From assembly GCF_001412595.2 (NCBI RefSeq), contig NZ_CP012640.2, positions 3,224,001-3,288,000 of the forward strand: a DNA stretch of 64,000 bases. Reading direction: 5' to 3'. Positions 56,776 to 64,000 of the stretch are shown piece by piece; position 1 is the stretch's first letter, and each line of letters opens with the position of its first letter. The notes beneath the pieces were generated by a model that saw only the letters and a list, made by a program, of their open reading frames with translations, was not told where the DNA came from and did not search any database. This DNA comes from Massilia sp. WG5. GTDB taxonomy: Bacteria; Pseudomonadota; Gammaproteobacteria; Burkholderiales; Burkholderiaceae_D. The translations under genes and the position numbers were made by a program.

Positions 56776-57716
56776 CGGACCGGAGCCCCTTCCATAATCT
56801 GGATAAAGATATCTTCGAGGTCGGCCTGCTGCAGCTGCATTTCGTCGATCTCGGCGCCCGACTCGCGCAGGCGCGCCAGGATGTGTTCCACCTCGCCGTA
56901 TTCGTTGACGCGCAGGGTGTACTTGTTGCCGCCGTCGCCGTTGCCATTTCCCTGGCCCTCGTCGTGCTCGTCGTGCGCGACCAGGTGGCGCAGGCCTTCC
57001 GGCAGGCCGCCATGCTTCAGGTGCACGATCAGCGAAGAGCCGGACACGCGGCGCAGCAGCTGCGACATGGTGTCCAGCGCCACCACGTTGCCGGTCTTGA
57101 GCATGGCCACGCGCTGGCACATGGCCTGCGCTTCTTCGAGGTAGTGGGTGGTCAGGACCACGGTGTGCCCTTCGCGGTTCAGGCGCGCGATGAACTTCCA
57201 CAGGGTCTGGCGCAGTTCGACGTCGACGCCGGCGGTCGGCTCGTCCAGCACGATCACGGGCGGCTTGTGGACCAGGGCCTGGGCCACCAGCACGCGCCGC
57301 TTCATGCCGCCGGACAGGGCGCGCATGTTGACGTCGGCCTTCGGCATCAGGTCGAGGTTTTCCATGACCTCGTCGATCCAGGGGTCGTTGTTCTTCAGAC
57401 CGAAGTAGCCGGACTGCAGACGCAGCGTCTCGCGCACCGTGAAGAACGGATCGAACACCAGCTCCTGCGGCACCACGCCGAGCGCCATGCGCGCGGAACG
57501 GAAGTCCCTGGTGACGTCATGGCCGTGCACGCGCACGCTGCCGACGTCCGGACGGATCAGGCCGGCGATGCAGGAAATGAGGGTGGTCTTGCCGGCGCCG
57601 TTCGGGCCGAGCAGGCCGAAGAACTCGCCTTGTTCGATGGTCAGGGAAACGCCCTTGAGGGCCTTGAAGCCCTTGTAGCTTTTCTCGACGCTGTCTATCT
57701 GGATGGCTGCTGTCAT
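56772..57716 (-). CDS. ABC-2 type exporter ATPase
   Basis: This 314-residue ATPase has Walker A GPNGAGKTT, signature LSGGMKRR, Walker B VIVLDEPTAGVD and the H-loop TTHYLEEA. A stretch of GNGNGDGG interrupts an otherwise charged C-terminal domain. It forms an exporter with the permease gene that follows and overlaps it. Confidence 0.94.
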   Translation of the reverse strand: MTAAIQIDSVEKSYKGFKALKGVSLTIEQGEFFGLLGPNGAGKTTLISCIAGLIRPDVGSVRVHGHDVTRDFRSARMALGVVPQELVFDPFFTVRETLRLQSGYFGLKNNDPWIDEVMENLDLMPKADVNMRALSGGMKRRVLVAQALVHKPPVIVLDEPTAGVDVELRQTLWKFIARLNREGHTVVLTTHYLEEAQAMCQRVAMLKTGNVVALDTMSQLLRRVSGSSLIVHLKHGGLPEGLRHLVAHDEHDEGQGNGNGDGGNKYTLRVNEYGEVEHILARLRESGAEIDEMQLQQADLEDIFIQIMEGAPVR

Positions 57717-57763
57717 GCGTAGGGGGACGCGCCGGGCGGCGGACCGTGCAAGGGAAACGAGCC

Positions 57764-57813
57764 ATTATAGAAGAAATCGCCATGATGGGTTCGGCGGACC
57801 TTGCCGCCGAACC
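57764..57813 (-). promoter_or_regulatory. Internal promoter -10 and hairpin in the mla-his cluster
   Basis: In the 109-base gap between mlaB and the exporter ATPase (minus strand) a perfect 10-base hairpin (GGTTCGGCGG and CCGCCGAACC, 6-base loop; 57788-57813) is followed by TATAAT (57769-57764). There is no T run directly after the hairpin, so termination is not certain. A transcript from TATAAT would serve the exporter, bolA, murA and the his genes. Confidence 0.5.
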
Positions 57814-57825
57814 GCCGGCATTTCC

Positions 57826-58101
57826 TCAGGCGCGGCCGATCAGCCCATCGACGCCGTACAGGCGCGCCAGCGCATCGACGTTGCCCGGCACGTTGACGAA
57901 GGTGAGCTTGCGTCCCTGGGCCTGGGCGCGGCGCTGCCAGGCCAGCATCAGCGCCAGGGCGGTGGAATCGGCGGCGCGCACGCCGCCGAGATCGAACACG
58001 GTTTCGCCGGCGGCCAGCGCCGCGCAGCCCTGCTCCATCGCCACATGGGCGTTCTGGAAGGTCAGGGCATCCAGCGAAAGCATTGGGTTGGACTCGGCCA
58101 T
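57826..58101 (-). CDS. mlaB: STAS domain protein MlaB
   Basis: This 91-residue STAS protein has the FDLGGVRAADSTALALMLAWQRRA core, with the switch-type Ser/Thr in ADSTAL. MlaB binds the MlaF ATPase and stabilises the MlaFEDB transporter. It lies two bases after mlaC's stop. Confidence 0.9.
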   Translation of the reverse strand: MAESNPMLSLDALTFQNAHVAMEQGCAALAAGETVFDLGGVRAADSTALALMLAWQRRAQAQGRKLTFVNVPGNVDALARLYGVDGLIGRA

Positions 58102-58103
58102 GC

Positions 58104-58754
58104 TTATTTCTGCGGGGCCTTCAGCGGCTTGTTGGCCAGCTGCTGGTTACGGTCGTGCAGCTTCTTGATCAGGCCATCGATGCCGCCCTTGCTGATTTCG
58201 GAGGCGAAGGTCGACTTGTAGGTCTCGACCAGCCAGGCACCCATCACGTTCAGGTCGAAGATCTTCCAGCCCTGCGTGCCCTTGCTGAGGCGGTAGTTCA
58301 GGGTGATCGGCTCGCCGCGGGTCAGGTTGACCTGCGACTTCACCTCGACTTCGCTATCGGCCGGGTCGGCGCGGAAGGGCTTGAACTCGATGGTTTCGTT
58401 CTTGATCTGCGAGAGCGCGCCGGAATACGTGTAGATCAGCAGCTGGCGGAATTCGTCCGACAGCTGTTTCTGCTGCTCCGGGCTGGCCTGGCGCCAGAAG
58501 CGGCCGGCGGCCTGCGCGGTCATCTTGTCGGAGTCGACATACGGCAGGATCTTGGCGTTGACCAGGTCGATGATCTTGCGGCTGTTGCCGGCCTGGATGT
58601 CCTTGTCGGCCTTGACCGAATCGATCACGTCGGTGCTGACGCGCTTGACCAGCACGTCCGGCGCTTCGTTGGCGGCCGGCGCCGGGGCAGCGATCACGCT
58701 GGTGGAGAAAGCCGCCACTGCGGCGGTCATGATCAGTTGTGCGATAGGCTTCAT
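58104..58754 (-). CDS. mlaC: Periplasmic phospholipid-binding protein MlaC
   Basis: This 216-residue protein has a signal peptide (about 1-22, ending VIA) and the MlaC pattern ILPYVDSDKMTAQAAG, FRQLLIYTYSGAL and GWKIFDLNVMGAWLVETYKS. It shuttles phospholipids between MlaA and the MlaFEDB complex. ATG 58754 follows AGGAAG. Confidence 0.95.
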   Translation of the reverse strand: MKPIAQLIMTAAVAAFSTSVIAAPAPAANEAPDVLVKRVSTDVIDSVKADKDIQAGNSRKIIDLVNAKILPYVDSDKMTAQAAGRFWRQASPEQQKQLSDEFRQLLIYTYSGALSQIKNETIEFKPFRADPADSEVEVKSQVNLTRGEPITLNYRLSKGTQGWKIFDLNVMGAWLVETYKSTFASEISKGGIDGLIKKLHDRNQQLANKPLKAPQK

Positions 58755-58804
58755 ACGCTTCCTTTTTCTTGGTTGAGGCAATGCCCCGATATTTATTCCA
58801 TTAA

Positions 58805-59680
58805 CTACTTCTGCACCGGTTCGGATGACACGGCGGACGGCGAAACCGGAGCGGGCGCCGGCGGATTGTTTGGCGCCGAGTCCTGCTGTTCCGGGGTGTG
58901 TTCGTCCGGGTTCTGCGTCTTTTTCACGCCCAGCCTTTCCTGGACTTTTTCCTGTACCTTGTCGAGCTTTTCCTGGACCTTCTCGGCGCGGACCTGGGCC
59001 TTGTCGGTATCCAGGACCTTGCTGCTGCGGCGCTGCAGGTAGCCGTCGCGGATGAATTCATAGCGGTCCAGGGCGGCGTCTTCGAGCAGGTTGGAGGCGT
59101 CCAGCACGCTGGCGCGCTGGTCGACCGCACGCAGCACGATGCCGCCGTTACGCCACGGGATGTCGTTCACGTGGGTCCAGGCATCGCCCCACCAGTCACC
59201 CGGCAGGACGGCAGTGTCGCGTACCGTAGATGGGCCCAACAGCGGCAACATCAAGTAGGGGCCGCTTGGCACGCCCCAGTAACCCAGGGTCTGGCCCAGG
59301 TCTTCGTTATGCTTGCGCAGGCCGGCCGGGGTCGCGATATCGAGCACGCCGGCCAGGCCCAGGGTCGAGTTCACGGCAAAACGGGTGAAGTCGTTCAGGC
59401 CGTCCTGGCCCTTGAGCTGGGCAAAGTTGTTGGCCGAGCTCCACAGGTCCGACAGGTTGCCGAAGAAATTGTTCACGCCGGTCTGGAGGAAATCCGGGGT
59501 GTAATTCTTGTAGACGGTGGCGGCCGGCTTCAGCGCGGTACGGTCGACCGCGTCGTTGAAGCTGAACACGGCGCGGTTGAATTTCTCGAACGGGTCGCGC
59601 GGATTGGTGGCGGTGCTTGCGCAACCGCTCAGCAGTACTGCGGCGCCGGCAGCCAGCGTCAGTGTGTTACGAATACTCAT
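58805..59680 (-). CDS. mlaA: Outer-membrane lipoprotein MlaA (VacJ)
   Basis: This 291-residue lipoprotein has the lipobox LLSGC at 17-21 and the VacJ pattern DPFEKFNRAVFSFNDAVD, and WGVPSGPYLMLPLLGPS. A Gln/Lys-rich coiled-coil and Pro/Ala tail extend the C-terminus. It removes phospholipids from the outer leaflet. In E. coli mlaA is elsewhere; here it sits between mlaD and mlaC. Its ATG overlaps the mlaD stop. Confidence 0.95.
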   Translation of the reverse strand: MSIRNTLTLAAGAAVLLSGCASTATNPRDPFEKFNRAVFSFNDAVDRTALKPAATVYKNYTPDFLQTGVNNFFGNLSDLWSSANNFAQLKGQDGLNDFTRFAVNSTLGLAGVLDIATPAGLRKHNEDLGQTLGYWGVPSGPYLMLPLLGPSTVRDTAVLPGDWWGDAWTHVNDIPWRNGGIVLRAVDQRASVLDASNLLEDAALDRYEFIRDGYLQRRSSKVLDTDKAQVRAEKVQEKLDKVQEKVQERLGVKKTQNPDEHTPEQQDSAPNNPPAPAPVSPSAVSSEPVQK

Positions 59681-60150
59681 TTCTGGCTGTCCTTTCCATC
59701 CGCTGCCTTGCTATAAATGAACTGGTTGATCAGGTCTTCCAGCACCGCTGCCGATTGCGTACGCGAAATGCGGTCGCCTTCGACCAGGTTGTTGGTGTCG
59801 CCGCCGGCTTCGATGCCGACGTACTGCTCGCCCAGCAGGCCGGAGGTCAAAATCTTCAGCGAGCTGTCTTTCGGGAACTTGTACGCCGGATTCATGTCGA
59901 GGCGGACCAAGGCCTGGAAGCTCTTGTCATCGAAGCTGATGTCGCCGACCCGGCCCACCACCACGCCAGCACTCTTGACGGGCGATTGCGGCTTCAAGCC
60001 ACCAATGTTGTCGAACTTGCCGACGATCGCATACGTTTTGGTGAACGAGATAGTGCTCATGTTACCCGCCTTGAGGGCGAGGAAAAGGAGCGATACCGCA
60101 CCCAACAGCACGAAAAGTCCGACCCAGACGTCAATAGTTTTGCGATGCAT
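59677..60150 (-). CDS. mlaD: MCE-domain phospholipid transport protein MlaD
   Basis: This 157-residue protein has one N-terminal membrane helix and an MCE domain (YAIVGKFDNIGGLKPQSPVK, ILTSGLLGEQYVGIE). MlaD forms the hexameric periplasmic ring of MlaFEDB. Its stop overlaps the mlaA start. It follows mlaE after 60 bases. Confidence 0.95.
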   Translation of the reverse strand: MHRKTIDVWVGLFVLLGAVSLLFLALKAGNMSTISFTKTYAIVGKFDNIGGLKPQSPVKSAGVVVGRVGDISFDDKSFQALVRLDMNPAYKFPKDSSLKILTSGLLGEQYVGIEAGGDTNNLVEGDRISRTQSAAVLEDLINQFIYSKAADGKDSQK

Positions 60151-60210
60151 AAGATTTCCTAATATATAGCGGCGATTGATCAGCCAAAGTTCTGATTACT
60201 TGTTGAACAC

Positions 60211-60993
60211 TTATTTGTTGAACATTAAGGCAGTCATGATGAAGTCCAGGCCAAGGACCATCAGCGAGGCGATCACGACGGTACGGGTGGTGGCGCGCGA
60301 CACGCCTTCCGGCGTCGGCTGCGCTTCATAACCCTGGAACAGGGCGGTGAAGGTGACGGCGATGCCGAACACGAAGCTCTTCAGCACGCCGTTCATGATG
60401 TCGCGGCGCACATCGATATTGCTCTGCATCTGGGACCAGAACGCGCCCTCGTCCACGCCGATCAGCTGCACGCCGACCAGGTAGCCGCCGATCACGCCGA
60501 TCGCGGAGAACACGGTGGCCAGCACCGGCATGGCGATCAGGCCGGCCCAGAAACGCGGCGCCAGCACGCGCTGGACCGGGTTCACCGCCATCATTTCCAT
60601 CGCCGACAGCTGCTCGCCGGCCTTCATGAGGCCGATTTCCGCGGTCAGCGAGGTGCCGGCGCGGCCCGCGAACAGCAGCGCGGTGACGACCGGACCGAGT
60701 TCGCGCAGCAGCGATAGCGCCACCAGCTGGCCGAGCTTTTCGTCGGCGCCGAACTGGCTCAGCGTGTAGTAGCCCTGCAGGCCCAGCACCATGCCGACGA
60801 ACAGGCCGGACACGACGATGATCAGGAGCGAGTAGTTGCCGATGAAGTGGATCTGTTCCGAGATCAGCGTCGGCCGCTTCAGCGCGCCCGGCGCCCGGCC
60901 CAGCAGCTTGAAGAAGGAACGGGTGACGAAGCCGACGCGGGCAAAGGTGTCCAGCACGAAGGCGCCGATGAAGCCGAGGAAACGCGTAATCAT
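60211..60993 (-). CDS. mlaE: MlaE permease
   Basis: This 260-residue membrane protein has the MlaE pattern LGLQGYYTLSQFGADEKLG and the conserved ELGPVVTALLFAGRAGTSLTAEIG loop. It is the membrane core of the MlaFEDB phospholipid transporter. Its ATG overlaps the mlaF stop (ATGA). Confidence 0.96.
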   Translation of the reverse strand: MITRFLGFIGAFVLDTFARVGFVTRSFFKLLGRAPGALKRPTLISEQIHFIGNYSLLIIVVSGLFVGMVLGLQGYYTLSQFGADEKLGQLVALSLLRELGPVVTALLFAGRAGTSLTAEIGLMKAGEQLSAMEMMAVNPVQRVLAPRFWAGLIAMPVLATVFSAIGVIGGYLVGVQLIGVDEGAFWSQMQSNIDVRRDIMNGVLKSFVFGIAVTFTALFQGYEAQPTPEGVSRATTRTVVIASLMVLGLDFIMTALMFNK

Positions 60994-61793
60994 CGCTTGT
61001 CTCCCAGGCCCAGGTCTTCGGCCAGCGATTTACCCGGATAGTGGAAAGGCACCGGGCCGTCCGGCTCGGCGTTGACGAATTGCTTGACGTAAGGGTCGGA
61101 CGAGTTGCGCATTTCTTCCGGCGTGCCCTGGGCAACGATTTTTCCGCCCGACAGGAAGTACACGTAGTCGGCGATGCTGAAGGTTTCGTTCACATCGTGC
61201 GAGACCAGGATCGAGGTCGAGCCGAGGGTGTCGTTCAGGTTGCGGATCAGGTTGGCGGTTACGCCCATCGAGATCGGGTCGAGGCCGGCGAAGGGCTCGT
61301 CGTACATGATCAGTTCCGGATCGAGCGCGATCGCGCGCGCCAGCGCCACGCGGCGCGCCATGCCGCCCGAGATCTCGTTCGGCTTCAGTTGGGCCGCATT
61401 GCGCAGGCCGACCGCGTTCAGGCGCATCAGCACCAGGTCGCGCAGCATCTCTTCCGGCAGATCGGCATGTTCGCGCAGCGGAAAGGCCACGTTCTCGAAC
61501 ACGGTGAGGTCGGTAAACAGGGCGCCGAACTGGAACAGCATGCCCATCTTGCGGCGCAGGCGGTACAGGTTTTCCGTGTCGAGCTGGTGGACGACTTCGC
61601 CGTCCACCTTGACCGTGCCGCGCTGGGGGCGGATCTGGCCGCCGATCAGGCGCAGCACCGTCGTCTTGCCGGAGCCGGAGCCGCCCATCACGGCGATCAG
61701 CTTGCCGCGCGGGAAATCCATGCTCAGATTCGACAGGATGGGGCGATCTCCATACGAAAAATGCAGATCGCGGATTTCGACAAGGTTGGACAC
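60990..61793 (-). CDS. mlaF: MlaF ATPase
   Basis: This 267-residue ATPase has Walker A GGSGSGKTT, the LSGGMA-like ISGGMARRVALAR signature, Walker B LIMYDEPFAGLDP and the switch VSHDVNE. The start is GTG 61793 (SNLVEIRDL); no good ribosome binding site is visible. It is the first gene of the 17-kb cluster. Confidence 0.95.
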   Translation of the reverse strand: MSNLVEIRDLHFSYGDRPILSNLSMDFPRGKLIAVMGGSGSGKTTVLRLIGGQIRPQRGTVKVDGEVVHQLDTENLYRLRRKMGMLFQFGALFTDLTVFENVAFPLREHADLPEEMLRDLVLMRLNAVGLRNAAQLKPNEISGGMARRVALARAIALDPELIMYDEPFAGLDPISMGVTANLIRNLNDTLGSTSILVSHDVNETFSIADYVYFLSGGKIVAQGTPEEMRNSSDPYVKQFVNAEPDGPVPFHYPGKSLAEDLGLGDKR

Positions 61794-62083
61794 AGTGGAG
61801 TTTGGTATTTGGTGAATCTCGTATTGTAGTGCAGAAACAGCAATCCCTGCTGGAGACAGCCCAATTCCGCTTCGCTTATCGACGTGATATTACAACACTA
61901 CTGAACAGTGAGTCAGATATTTTCCTGACGTAAGTATTTGTTTTAAATGAGATATGTATATCGAAGATTGTTGCATTTTGATAAGGCCTGTTAACAATTC
62001 CATATGGAAACACTTCTCCGCGAGCGGCCATCGACGGCGTGAATTTTTGCGCGCATCATAGGTCGAATACCATGGGGGCCACC
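61794..62083. other. Divergent intergenic region between mlaF and the alpha/beta hydrolase gene
   Basis: These 290 bases separate divergent genes. They are AT-rich around 61900-62000. A TACAAT (61828-61823, minus strand) could be the mlaF -10, but no -35 at a good distance is visible. No gene or repeat seen. Confidence 0.45.
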
Positions 62084-62794
62084 ATGAATGCCAAGGCGCT
62101 GATCCATATCCAGCACGAGGACATCGGCATGGAAGGCATGCTGGAGCTGCCGCACGAGGCGCTCGGCATCGTCCTGTTTGCGCACGGCAGCGGCAGCAGC
62201 CGGCTCAGCCCGCGCAACAACTATGTCGCGCGCGTCCTGCGCGAGGCGAACATCGGCACCCTGCTGCTGGACCTGCTCAGCACCGAAGAAGAAGCCGATC
62301 CCCACCACCGTTTCGACATCGCCCTGCTGACCCTGCGCCTGCGCACTGCAGCGCGCTGGCTGGCGCACGAGCCGGCAACGGCGCATCTGCCGCTGGGCCT
62401 GTTCGGGGCCAGCACCGGCGCCGCCGCCGCGCTGCGGCTGGCGGGCGAGCCGCACCTGGGCGAACCCTACCTCGGCCACCTGACCCCCGACCGGCCGTAT
62501 CCGCATGCGCCGTATCCGTCGATCGCCGCCGTGGTCTCGCGCGGCGGCCGGCCCGACCTGGCCGGGATCTCGGCCCTGCATGGCGTGACCGCGCCGACCC
62601 TCCTGATCGTGGGCGGCAAGGACGGCGACGTGATCGACCTGAACCGGCAAGCCTTCGCCCAGCTGCATTGCCCGCGCGAGCTGGCGATCATCCCCGGCGC
62701 CACCCACCTGTTCGAAGAACCGGGCGCGCTGGAAGAAGTGGCGCGGCTGGCCAGTGTCTGGTTCCGCGGGTGCTTTGCCCGCGATACGGGATGA
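62084..62794 (+). CDS. Dienelactone-hydrolase-like alpha/beta hydrolase
   Basis: This 236-residue protein has the nucleophile elbow LFGASTGAAAAL, an acid in GGKDGDVID and His in GATHLFEEPG. It resembles the phosphoribosyltransferase-linked or KANL3/Tex30-type small hydrolases; substrate unknown. ATG 62084 (MNAKALIHIQ) has GGGGG five bases upstream; ATGs at 62072 and 62039 are alternatives. It overlaps the CapA gene (ATGA). Confidence 0.82.
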   Translation: MNAKALIHIQHEDIGMEGMLELPHEALGIVLFAHGSGSSRLSPRNNYVARVLREANIGTLLLDLLSTEEEADPHHRFDIALLTLRLRTAARWLAHEPATAHLPLGLFGASTGAAAALRLAGEPHLGEPYLGHLTPDRPYPHAPYPSIAAVVSRGGRPDLAGISALHGVTAPTLLIVGGKDGDVIDLNRQAFAQLHCPRELAIIPGATHLFEEPGALEEVARLASVWFRGCFARDTG

Positions 62795-63807
62795 ATTCCC
62801 GCGCCGCCGGGCTGCGCCTGCTGTTCGGCGGCGACGTGATGCTCGGGCGCCTGGCCGGCGACGCGCTGCTGCGCGAGGGCGTCGACTATCCGCTGGGCGC
62901 CGTGTCTACCCTGCTGCGCGGCGCCGACCTCGCCATCGCCAACCTCGAATGCGCGATCTGCGAGCCGGCCGAGCGCTGGCACGGCGCCCCCAAAGCCTAT
63001 TATTTCCGCGCCCCGCCGCCGGCCGGCCAGGCGCTCGAGAATGCCGGCATCGGGCTGCTCAGCCTGGCCAACAACCACATCCTCGACTACGACGTGCAGG
63101 GACTATTGGATACCGTGCGCATCCTCGATGCGCACGGTATCGCGCATACCGGTGCGGGCGTCGGCCTGGCCGCCGCGCTGGCGCCGGCCATCGTCGAGAG
63201 GCAGGGCGTGCGGATCGGCATGGCGGCTTTCTGCGACCACCAGGACGACTTCGCCGCCACGCTTGAGCATCCCGGCATGGCCTGGCTCGGCCTGCACGAC
63301 GAAGCCGCCGCCATCGACGCCTTCGCGCGTGCGCTCGCGCCGCTGCGCGCGCAGGGCGTGCGCTGGCCCATCCTGTCGCTGCACTGGGGGCCGAACATGG
63401 CCAGCGAACCGTCGGCGCAGCAGCGGCGCCTGGCCCGGGCGGCGATCGATGTGGGGTGGAAGATCGTGTACGGGCACAGCGCGCACGTGTTCCAGGGCGT
63501 CGAGCTGTACGAGGGCTGCCCGATCCTGTATGCGGCGGGCGACCTGGTCGACGATTACGCGCCGGATCCGGCGTTTCGCAACGACCATCAACTGCTGTTC
63601 GAACTGGAACTGAGGGAGGATGCGCTGGAGCGGATCGTGATGCACCCGCTGTTCATCCGGCAGTGCCGGGTGTTCCCGGCAAACAGTGCGCAGCGGGGCT
63701 GGATCGCCGAGCGGATGCGCGGCTTGTGTAAAGAGCTGGGGACCGCGGCCGACATCGAAGGCGATCGCCTGGTGATCACGCCGCGGATGGAGAAGCCGCA
63801 CGAATGA
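62791..63807 (+). CDS. CapA family poly-gamma-glutamate-synthesis-type metallophosphatase
   Basis: This 338-residue protein has the CapA/PGA_cap pattern: [27 protein letters not shown] with the metal-binding residues, and [23 protein letters not shown]. There is no signal peptide. The fold is a calcineurin-like phosphoesterase; capsule genes (capB/C) are not nearby, so a polyglutamate role is doubtful. It starts at ATG 62791, overlapping the hydrolase stop. Confidence 0.87.
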   Translation: MNSRAAGLRLLFGGDVMLGRLAGDALLREGVDYPLGAVSTLLRGADLAIANLECAICEPAERWHGAPKAYYFRAPPPAGQALENAGIGLLSLANNHILDYDVQGLLDTVRILDAHGIAHTGAGVGLAAALAPAIVERQGVRIGMAAFCDHQDDFAATLEHPGMAWLGLHDEAAAIDAFARALAPLRAQGVRWPILSLHWGPNMASEPSAQQRRLARAAIDVGWKIVYGHSAHVFQGVELYEGCPILYAAGDLVDDYAPDPAFRNDHQLLFELELREDALERIVMHPLFIRQCRVFPANSAQRGWIAERMRGLCKELGTAADIEGDRLVITPRMEKPHE

Positions 63808-63833
63808 AAAAGCGTCCCCGCAAGGCCGCTTTT
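63808..63833. terminator. Bidirectional terminator between CapA and gltD genes
   Basis: AAAAGCG and CGCTTTT form a 7-base stem directly after the CapA stop; the inner part pairs partly (CC/GG). With A runs on one side and T on the other it can serve both convergent genes. Confidence 0.65.
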
Positions 63834-63855
63834 CGCTTCAGGCAGCTGTCGCCGA

Positions 63856-64000
63856 TCAGCGCGGCAGTTCCGACGATCCCATCAGGAATTCATCGACCGC
63901 GCGTGCGCACTGGCGCCCTTCGCGGATCGCCCACACCACCAGCGACTGGCCGCGGCGCATGTCGCCGGCCGTGAACACCTTCGGCACCGAGGTTGCATAG
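63856..64000 (-). CDS. gltD: Glutamate synthase small subunit (3' end; 5' part outside the window)
   Basis: The last 47 residues are visible and read [20 protein letters not shown], then [11 protein letters not shown], the typical C-terminus of GltD, the NADPH-dependent flavoprotein of glutamate synthase. The bulk of the gene lies beyond base 64000. It is convergent with the CapA gene. Confidence 0.88.
   Translation of the reverse strand, partial: YATSVPKVFTAGDMRRGQSLVVWAIREGRQCARAVDEFLMGSSELPR

Overview
The window reads as chromosomal DNA of a high-GC betaproteobacterium, most likely Oxalobacteraceae of the Massilia/Telluria type. This is inferred from the order mlaFEDACB - ABC exporter - bolA - murA - hisGDCBHAFIE - HIT - tatABC, a short-form HisG, a Burkholderiales-type hemE/priA pair, and many secreted peptidases. 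No database search was possible, so the genus is an inference. No CRISPR array, prophage or insertion sequence was seen.

Layout. 1-2.0 kb: end of rdgC and the SOS polymerase gene dinB, with a LexA box touching its start codon. 2.0-8.5 kb: two tandem S8 proteases and a TonB-dependent receptor. 8.7-9.2 kb: tRNA-Val and tRNA-Asp, followed by a duplicated tRNA-Asp 3' end with its terminator. 9.2-12.2 kb: a membrane diguanylate cyclase divergent from a cyclic-nucleotide-binding protein/AI-2E-type permease pair. 12.2-23.5 kb: YgiQ radical SAM protein, two small conserved proteins, two tandem M3 metallopeptidases, a frameshifted TMEM175-like gene, a Coq7-type hydroxylase, DUF3144, a membrane protein, a GNAT protein and SlyX. 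23.5-33.1 kb: an M10/RTX metalloprotease of atypical composition, Rep helicase, an AtaL-like protein, a dihydrolipoamide-dehydrogenase-type flavoprotein, a Sel1-like protein and PriA. 33.1-33.7 kb: a noncoding stretch with a cluster of DnaA boxes. 33.7-43.7 kb: hemE, then the plus-strand genes for an S9 peptidase, a 1388-residue SNF2 ATPase and a DUF885 peptidase, then a gene remnant and a small ORF. 43.7-61.8 kb: a Tat-exported FAH-family protein and, on the same strand, a 17-kb run of tightly packed genes from mlaF to tatC. 61.8-64 kb: an alpha/beta hydrolase overlapping a CapA-like protein, and the 3' end of gltD.

How the genes fit together. The large minus-strand cluster links outer-membrane lipid asymmetry (Mla), a second ABC exporter, peptidoglycan precursor synthesis (MurA), the histidine pathway except HisZ and a dedicated HisN/phosphatase, and Tat export. 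Many junctions are ATGA or TAATG overlaps, which suggests translational coupling. An internal TATAAT and a strong hairpin lie before the ABC exporter.

The points most worth a second look are the DnaA-box cluster between priA and hemE, an orphan DNA methyltransferase overlapped at both ends inside the histidine operon, the duplicated tRNA-Asp tail, and a LexA-controlled, apparently leaderless dinB.
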